From positions 15,503-50,000 of the forward strand of contig DEPQ01000031.1 of the NCBI GenBank assembly GCA_002358855.1: 34,498 nucleotides of DNA, read 5' to 3'. The notes under the pieces are model-generated. The model was not told the DNA's origin, ran no database searches, and worked only from the letters and a program-made list of their open reading frames with translations. Source of the DNA: Bacteroidales bacterium UBA3388. GTDB taxonomy: Bacteria > Bacteroidota > Bacteroidia > Bacteroidales > P3. Below, piece by piece: positions 30,567-34,498 of the stretch. Position numbers and translations under genes: made by a program. Each line of letters starts with the position of its first letter. Position 1 is the first letter of the stretch.

Positions 30567-30598
30567 TTGTTTAAAACGAAAAGTTTTGTGTAATTTTG
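30567..30598 (+). promoter_or_regulatory. promoter of the CoA-transferase gene
   Basis: TTG at 30567-30569 and TAATTTTG at 30591-30598, 21 bp apart; the ATG follows at 30627. Confidence 0.65.
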
Positions 30599-30626
30599 CA
30601 CCACGAAACAAAAAAATATTAGTAAT

Positions 30627-31934
30627 ATGAACAACACATATAAAGCAGTTAGCCCACAAGAAGCAGTAAAATGTATCAAAAGTGGCGATCACATACACCT
30701 AAGTAGCGTTGCATCAGCACCAAAATGCTTGATAGATGCAATGTGTGAAAGAGGAAGAAACAAAGAATTTAAGAATGTTTACATTCATCACCTACATACA
30801 GAAGGCGAAGCACCGTATGCAAGTGCAGAATTTGAAGGAATATTCCAACATGATGCCTTTTTCGTAGGTTCAAACGTTAGAAAAGACGTACAAGCAGGCT
30901 ATGCAGATTATATTCCTATCTTTTTGAGCGAAACACAAAAGCTTTATCGTGAAGGATATGTGCCTTGCGATGTAGCAATGGTTCAAGTTTGTCCACCAGA
31001 TGACCATGGTTTTGTGTCATTAGGAACAAGTGTTGATGCAACTCTTGCAGCAATAGAAACAGCAAAAACAGTTATCGCAGTAGTTAATCCAAAAGTTCCA
31101 CGTTCTTTTGGAGATGCGTTGATACCAATGAGTATGATAGACATATTTGTTGAAGATGACACTCCTTTAATGCCAGGACATTTCACAGAACCTAACGAAC
31201 AAGAAATCGCAATAGGAAAACACTGTGCTGCATTGATAGAAGATGGAGCTTGTATGCAAATGGGAATAGGTGCAATCCCTAATGCAGTGCTTGCACAACT
31301 TGGAGGACACAAAGATTTAGGTATTCACACAGAAATGTTTGCCGATGGCGTTCTTCCACTTGTAGAAAAAGGAGTAATCAACGGAAGAAACAAAGCATTA
31401 GATCGTGGAAAAATGGTTTCAACTTTCTTAATGGGAAGCCAAAAAGTTTACGATTTCTTACACAATAACCCAATGGTTGCAATGATGGACGTAGCTTACA
31501 CAAACGATCCTTTCGTTGTGGCTCAACAACCAAAGATGACAGCAATCAACTCAGCACTTCAAATCGACCTTACAGGACAAGTATGTGCAGACTCTTTGGG
31601 AACAAAATTCTTCTCAGGAGTTGGAGGACAAATAGACTTCATTTACGGAGCATCAAGAAGTAAAGGCGGAAAATCAATCATAGCAATGCCTTCTGTAACT
31701 AAGAACGGAATAAGCAAAATCGCTAACACCCTAACTCTTGGAGCAGGAGTTGTAACAACAAGAAACCACATTCATTGGTTTGTTACTGAATATGGTGCAG
31801 TAAATCTTTACGGAAAGAGCTTACAAGAAAGAGCAAGATTGTTAATTTCAGTGGCTCACCCTGACCATAGAGAAGAATTAGATAGAGCAGCCTTTGAACG
31901 CTATGGCTCACACTATCATTTCATAACAAAATAA
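30627..31934 (+). CDS. acetyl-CoA hydrolase/CoA-transferase family enzyme
   Basis: A class I CoA-transferase of the acetyl-CoA hydrolase/4-hydroxybutyrate CoA-transferase family, moving CoA between acetyl-CoA and another carboxylic acid. Residues 1-200 form the N-terminal domain (MVQVCPPDDHGFVSLGTSVDA). The likely catalytic Glu is Glu236 in GIHTEMFADG, close to the Glu238 known in 4-hydroxybutyrate CoA-transferase. The C-terminal domain includes FFSGVGGQIDFIYGASRSKGG and TEYGAVNLYGKSLQERA. At 435 residues it is full length. The acid partner (acetate, succinate, butyrate, 4-hydroxybutyrate) cannot be read from the sequence; a fermentative role fits an anaerobe. Single gene with own promoter and terminator. 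Confidence 0.88.
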   Translation: MNNTYKAVSPQEAVKCIKSGDHIHLSSVASAPKCLIDAMCERGRNKEFKNVYIHHLHTEGEAPYASAEFEGIFQHDAFFVGSNVRKDVQAGYADYIPIFLSETQKLYREGYVPCDVAMVQVCPPDDHGFVSLGTSVDATLAAIETAKTVIAVVNPKVPRSFGDALIPMSMIDIFVEDDTPLMPGHFTEPNEQEIAIGKHCAALIEDGACMQMGIGAIPNAVLAQLGGHKDLGIHTEMFADGVLPLVEKGVINGRNKALDRGKMVSTFLMGSQKVYDFLHNNPMVAMMDVAYTNDPFVVAQQPKMTAINSALQIDLTGQVCADSLGTKFFSGVGGQIDFIYGASRSKGGKSIIAMPSVTKNGISKIANTLTLGAGVVTTRNHIHWFVTEYGAVNLYGKSLQERARLLISVAHPDHREELDRAAFERYGSHYHFITK

Positions 31935-31972
31935 GGGCTTATCTTATTGGTGATACAAACCTTTAATTTTCC

Positions 31973-32008
31973 AAAGGAGTTGAAAGCAGTTTCAACTCCT
32001 TTTTTTTG
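31973..32008 (+). terminator. intrinsic terminator after the CoA-transferase
   Basis: Thirteen-base-pair perfect stem AAAGGAGTTGAAA / TTTCAACTCCTTT (31973-31985 and 31990-32002), loop GCAG, followed by a T run. It opens the 347-bp gap between 31935 and 32281, which also holds repeat array E and the 22-bp repeats, and no gene. Confidence 0.92.
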
Positions 32009-32026
32009 TGTTTGATTGTTTTTAAA

Positions 32027-32109
32027 ACGCAAAAAAAACTCTTTGATTTTTTTATTATTTTCTTTCCTTTTTAAAATTATTTCTTTGAAAAAATTATTTT
32101 TTTTCTTTG
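32027..32109 (-). repeat. 21-bp tandem repeat array E (4 units)
   Basis: On the minus strand units start at 32109, 32089, 32068 and 32047 (steps 20, 21, 21). The best preserved begins CAAAGAAATAATTTTAAAAA (32089 down); the third begins GAAAG. The array lies between the CoA-transferase terminator and the 22-bp repeats. Confidence 0.68.
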
Positions 32110-32170
32110 TTTTTCCCAGTTTGTCAATTTTCGTCAAATTTCTTGCTTTGAATTGCTAAATTTTTATTAG

Positions 32171-32251
32171 AATTGAGGATTTTGTAAGCAAGATTTGAGG
32201 ATTTTGTAAGTAAGAATTGAGGATTTTGTTTGGTAGAATTGAGGATTTTGT
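32171..32251 (+). repeat. four 22-bp direct repeats upstream of the AAA ATPase
   Basis: Copies of AATTGAGGATTTTGT (second copy ATTTGAGGATTTTGT) start at 32171, 32193, 32215 and 32237, exactly 22 bp apart. The first two units continue TAAGCAAG and TAAGTAAG; the third has TTGGTAG after the core; the fourth runs into the -7 box. The core 12 bp TGAGGATTTTGT is identical in all four. The 32149-32170 stretch may be a decayed fifth unit. Confidence 0.85.
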
Positions 32252-32260
32252 ATATCTTTG
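32229..32260 (+). promoter_or_regulatory. promoter of the AAA ATPase gene, overlapping the 22-bp repeats
   Basis: TTTG at 32229-32232 (inside repeat 3) and TATCTTTG at 32253-32260 (directly after repeat 4), 20 bp apart. The ATG at 32282 lies 21 bp after the box. Confidence 0.65.
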
Positions 32261-32281
32261 CATCATCAAAATCAAAGAATT

Positions 32282-33469
32282 ATGTATAAAAGGCGACAAT
32301 TTAATGAATTGAAATCTCGTATTGAGGAAGCGAGAAATAAGATTCAAGTTATTTCGGGACCTCGTCAAGTGGGTAAATCTACGTTAGTAAAGCAAGTTTT
32401 GAAAGAAATATCAATTGATTTTACCTTTATTTCTGCCGATAATGTAGAAAAAGATAATCTTTATTGGATAAATGAGGTATGGGAAACTGCTCGCCAAAGA
32501 ATGAAATTAAAGAAAGAGAGAGAGTATTTGTTAGTTATTGATGAGGTTCATAAAGTTAATAATTGGAGTGAAGCAGTAAAAAAAGAGTGGGACGATGATA
32601 CGTTTAATGATGTTAATATAAAGGTTATTCTTCTTGGCTCTTCTCGTTTGTTGATTAAAGATGGGCTTACTGAATCTTTGGCTGGGCGTTATGAATTGAT
32701 TCATATGTCTCATTGGAGTTTTAAGGAAATGAAAGAAGCCTTTGGAATGGATTTGGAACACTATATTTTCTTTGGCGGTTATCCTGGTGGAGTGGGTTTT
32801 ATCAATAATGAAGTTCGTTGGCGTAAGTATATAAAAGATAGTATCGTTGCACCAGCAATTGCTCACGATATTTTAATGACAAAAACTATATATAAACCAG
32901 AGCTAATGAAACAACTATTTGAATTAGGTTGTACTTATTCTGGTGAGGAGATTGCTTTAACAAAGTTATTGGGTCAATTGCAAGATGCAGGCAATATTAC
33001 AACTTTGGCAAATTATCTTTCTACTCTTAATGAGTCTCATTTGTTGTGTGGATTGCAAAAGTATGCTAACGATAATGCTCGTAAATATAATTCAGTGCCT
33101 AAAATGATGGTTTATAACACTGCATTGTTAAGTTCTCTTTATGGTTTGAATTATTCGCAAGTGTTTACAAATCCTAAAATGTGGGGACGATGGGTGGAAA
33201 GTGCAGTTGGAACTCATTTGCTCAATATGGCAAACGAATTGGATTATAGGATTTATTATTGGAGAGAAAGAAATGATGAGGTGGATTTTATTTTGGAATA
33301 TAATCGTCAATGTATTGCAATAGAAGTTAAAAGCGGTAGAAGAACAACTAATGCAGGCATAAGTGTGTTTAAAGAAAAATTTCGACCTCTTCACACATTC
33401 ATAGTAGGTAATGGCGGTATTCCTTTGGAAGAGTTTTTGTCTTCTGATTTAAAATACTTGTTTGAGTGA
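32282..33469 (+). CDS. AAA ATPase with DUF4143-like nuclease domain
   Basis: A member of the large bacterial ATPase group with an AAA_14 domain and C-terminal DUF4143 region, of unknown biological role. Counting from ATG 32282 (395 residues), the Walker A is GPRQVGKST (26-34), Walker B LLVIDEV (83-89), a sensor-like strand VILLGSSR (115-122), followed by the family motif LAGRYELIHMSHWSF. The C-terminal part has a PD-(D/E)XK pattern: Glu306, Asp335 (NDEVDFIL) and Glu348-x-Lys350 (IAIEVKSGRR), so it may be a nuclease. A frame-open TTG upstream at 32258 would overlap the -7 box and is rejected. Such genes often occur in many copies in Bacteroidales genomes. Confidence 0.9.
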   Translation: MYKRRQFNELKSRIEEARNKIQVISGPRQVGKSTLVKQVLKEISIDFTFISADNVEKDNLYWINEVWETARQRMKLKKEREYLLVIDEVHKVNNWSEAVKKEWDDDTFNDVNIKVILLGSSRLLIKDGLTESLAGRYELIHMSHWSFKEMKEAFGMDLEHYIFFGGYPGGVGFINNEVRWRKYIKDSIVAPAIAHDILMTKTIYKPELMKQLFELGCTYSGEEIALTKLLGQLQDAGNITTLANYLSTLNESHLLCGLQKYANDNARKYNSVPKMMVYNTALLSSLYGLNYSQVFTNPKMWGRWVESAVGTHLLNMANELDYRIYYWRERNDEVDFILEYNRQCIAIEVKSGRRTTNAGISVFKEKFRPLHTFIVGNGGIPLEEFLSSDLKYLFE

Positions 33470-33512
33470 GTTATTTCTTTGTTTTAATAAATTATTTCTT
33501 TGCTTTATTTTT
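33461..33512 (-). repeat. 21-bp tandem repeat array F (about 2 units)
   Basis: On the minus strand units start at 33502 (CAAAGAAATAATTTATTAAA) and 33481 (CAAAGAAATAACT, then diverging over the ATPase stop codon). The 37 bp 33476-33512 are identical, in reverse complement, to 6022-6058. The array fills the space between the convergent ATPase and di-iron/LuxR genes. Confidence 0.75.
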
Positions 33513-33517
33513 CTTTT

Positions 33518-34459
33518 TTAAATTTTTACTTCTTTTATATCTACAAGTTTGTTCATTATTGCATAGATTGTAAGTCCTGCGGAAGAGTGTATGTTTAGTT
33601 TTTTTGCGATATTTCTTCTGTGAGTGGTTACTGTGTTTATAGAAATAAAGAGTTTGTCGGCTATTGCTTTGTTGGTCATTCCTTTTACAACGCAAACAAT
33701 CACGTCTTTTTCTCTTTCGCTTAGAATTTCTTTTTCCTCTAAGGCTGTTTTTTGTATTAAGGAAGGATTTTCTATGTATTTATTCTCTAATTTCTTGATT
33801 TCCTCCATAAAGACTTGCGTTTCTAATTTTCCATGACACTTTAAGTCTTGTTCTAAAAGGAATATGTCGTATAGAACAGAGTTTATTAAATAGTTATTGC
33901 TGTTGCTTTTGAAGTATTTGATGATTAGTTCTTTTAATTCTGAGAGTTTTTGCTCTAAAGGTCTGCGATGAAGCGAGGTCATTGTGTCGGCGTGATTTCT
34001 TTTAGGCTCTATTTCTCCTTTTATCAACTTTTCTACGTAGGGAAATATATCTTTGTCTTCTGTTTTTAAGTGTTTTTGTACCTCTATGCAGTATTCGTCA
34101 TAGAATTTTAAGATTAAACTCGCTATTTCGTTTGCTGGCAATACTCCAATTGCTTCTATGAGTTTTCTTCTGATAGAAGGAAGTAGAAAGTCTAAATAAT
34201 AACTATGAGATTGTTTTAAATAATCGCAAAGGGTTTGAAGAGAAATCTCGTTGAGGTGCCAAATATTCTCTCCATCGTTCTTTGTGAAGTTGATTATCGC
34301 TAAAAAAGTGTTGCAATCAATAGAATTTTCATCGCAAACTTCTGAAATTGTTTTTTCTTCAAAGCCTAAGTTTAAGCCAAAGCGTGAAATGATATTAAGT
34401 AATTGATAATCCGAACATATCATTTCAAATAATCTATCTTCTTTTGTGTAAAATCTCAT
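33518..34459 (-). CDS. YtfE/RIC-like di-iron hemerythrin domain fused to a LuxR-type DNA-binding domain
   Basis: A one-component regulator candidate of 313 residues. Residues 1-55 resemble the ScdA_N/DUF542 domain of YtfE/RIC proteins (YQLLNIISRFGLNLGFEEKTISEVC), but the Cys-Cys of that domain is missing (LGF in its place). Residues 75-226 are hemerythrin-like with six likely iron ligands: His85, His130, Glu134 (HLKTE), His164, His209 and Glu213 (HGKLE), almost the same numbering and spacing as in E. coli YtfE. Residues 246-308 are a LuxR/GerE helix-turn-helix (LSEREKDVIVCVVKGMTNKA, LFISINTVTTHRRNIAKKL). By inference it senses NO, oxygen or oxidative damage through the di-iron centre. No partner gene is visible before the window ends. 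Confidence 0.85.
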   Translation of the reverse strand: MRFYTKEDRLFEMICSDYQLLNIISRFGLNLGFEEKTISEVCDENSIDCNTFLAIINFTKNDGENIWHLNEISLQTLCDYLKQSHSYYLDFLLPSIRRKLIEAIGVLPANEIASLILKFYDEYCIEVQKHLKTEDKDIFPYVEKLIKGEIEPKRNHADTMTSLHRRPLEQKLSELKELIIKYFKSNSNNYLINSVLYDIFLLEQDLKCHGKLETQVFMEEIKKLENKYIENPSLIQKTALEEKEILSEREKDVIVCVVKGMTNKAIADKLFISINTVTTHRRNIAKKLNIHSSAGLTIYAIMNKLVDIKEVKI

Positions 34460-34480
34460 TTTAATTGACTGTTATTTCGG

Positions 34481-34488
34481 CAAAATTA
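34481..34488 (-). promoter_or_regulatory. promoter of the di-iron/LuxR regulator
   Basis: TAATTTTG on the minus strand (34488 to 34481) matches the -7 box, 21 bp before the ATG. A -33 box would lie past the window edge. Confidence 0.6.
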
Positions 34489-34498
34489 CAAAAAAAAT

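Noticed and set aside
31916..32137. 73-residue minus-strand reading frame
   Set aside because: It is a Lys/Asn-rich translation of repeat array E and of the CoA-transferase terminator, with no start signal or family pattern.
32171..32251. Short CRISPR-like array
   Set aside because: The units repeat at 22 bp with almost no unique sequence between cores; there are no spacers and no cas genes.
32258..32281. TTG start of the AAA ATPase
   Set aside because: The codon overlaps the -7 box of its promoter; ATG 32282 is properly placed.

Overview
The window is chromosomal DNA of an AT-rich member of the Bacteroidota, most likely a Bacteroidales species. Several signs agree. Upstream of many genes there is a Bacteroidota-type -7 box (TAnnTTTG), and Shine-Dalgarno motifs are almost absent. 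Families restricted to or typical of the phylum are present: a type IX secretion C-terminal domain, a GWxTD protein, a double-DUF1599 protein, a BT_3928-like DoxX protein and a PepSY-like lipoprotein. I cannot name a genus. There are no rRNA, tRNA, CRISPR or transposase genes.

Layout. 1-1320: ribosomal operon rpsF-rpsR-rplI. 1327-3370: SpoU-family RNA methyltransferase and secreted esterase. 3459-6008: two secreted proteins, the second a type IX cargo. 6087-7457 (minus): aldehyde dehydrogenase, divergent from rpsA (7630-9399). 9521-14719: GWxTD protein, GT2 glycosyltransferase, tadA, and the bifunctional (p)ppGpp enzyme. 14794-18298: lipocalin, then on the minus strand aspartase and an arginine decarboxylase-like enzyme. 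18480-21766: FKBP lipoprotein, an OmpR-type two-component system and a PepSY-like lipoprotein that may be its target. 21863-25631: LptF/LptG-family permease translationally coupled to two GT4 glycosyltransferases. 25621-27263 (minus): cdaA and folP; divergent from them are DUF1599, BT_3928-like and ABC permease genes. 29923-31934: exported nitroreductase and a CoA-transferase. 32282-34459: an AAA ATPase with DUF4143-like nuclease domain, and a minus-strand regulator that joins a YtfE/RIC-like di-iron hemerythrin domain to a LuxR DNA-binding domain.

The main unexplained signal is a dispersed family of 21-bp tandem repeats (core CAAAGAAATAATTT), in six arrays and both orientations, mostly at gene ends and next to promoters or terminators. 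Because 21 bp equals seven codons, two arrays run in frame into unrelated genes and give an esterase and a glycosyltransferase the same C-terminal tail, QRNNFLK; in both, the stop codon is the first codon of the next unit changed from CAA to TAA. A second, unrelated repeat (four copies at exactly 22 bp, core GAGGATTTTGT) overlaps the promoter of the AAA ATPase. Further points of interest are the di-iron/LuxR fusion regulator, an 11-bp-spaced direct repeat upstream of the PepSY gene that looks like the binding site of the adjacent response regulator, and a rare Shine-Dalgarno motif on rplI directly downstream of rpsF-rpsR.
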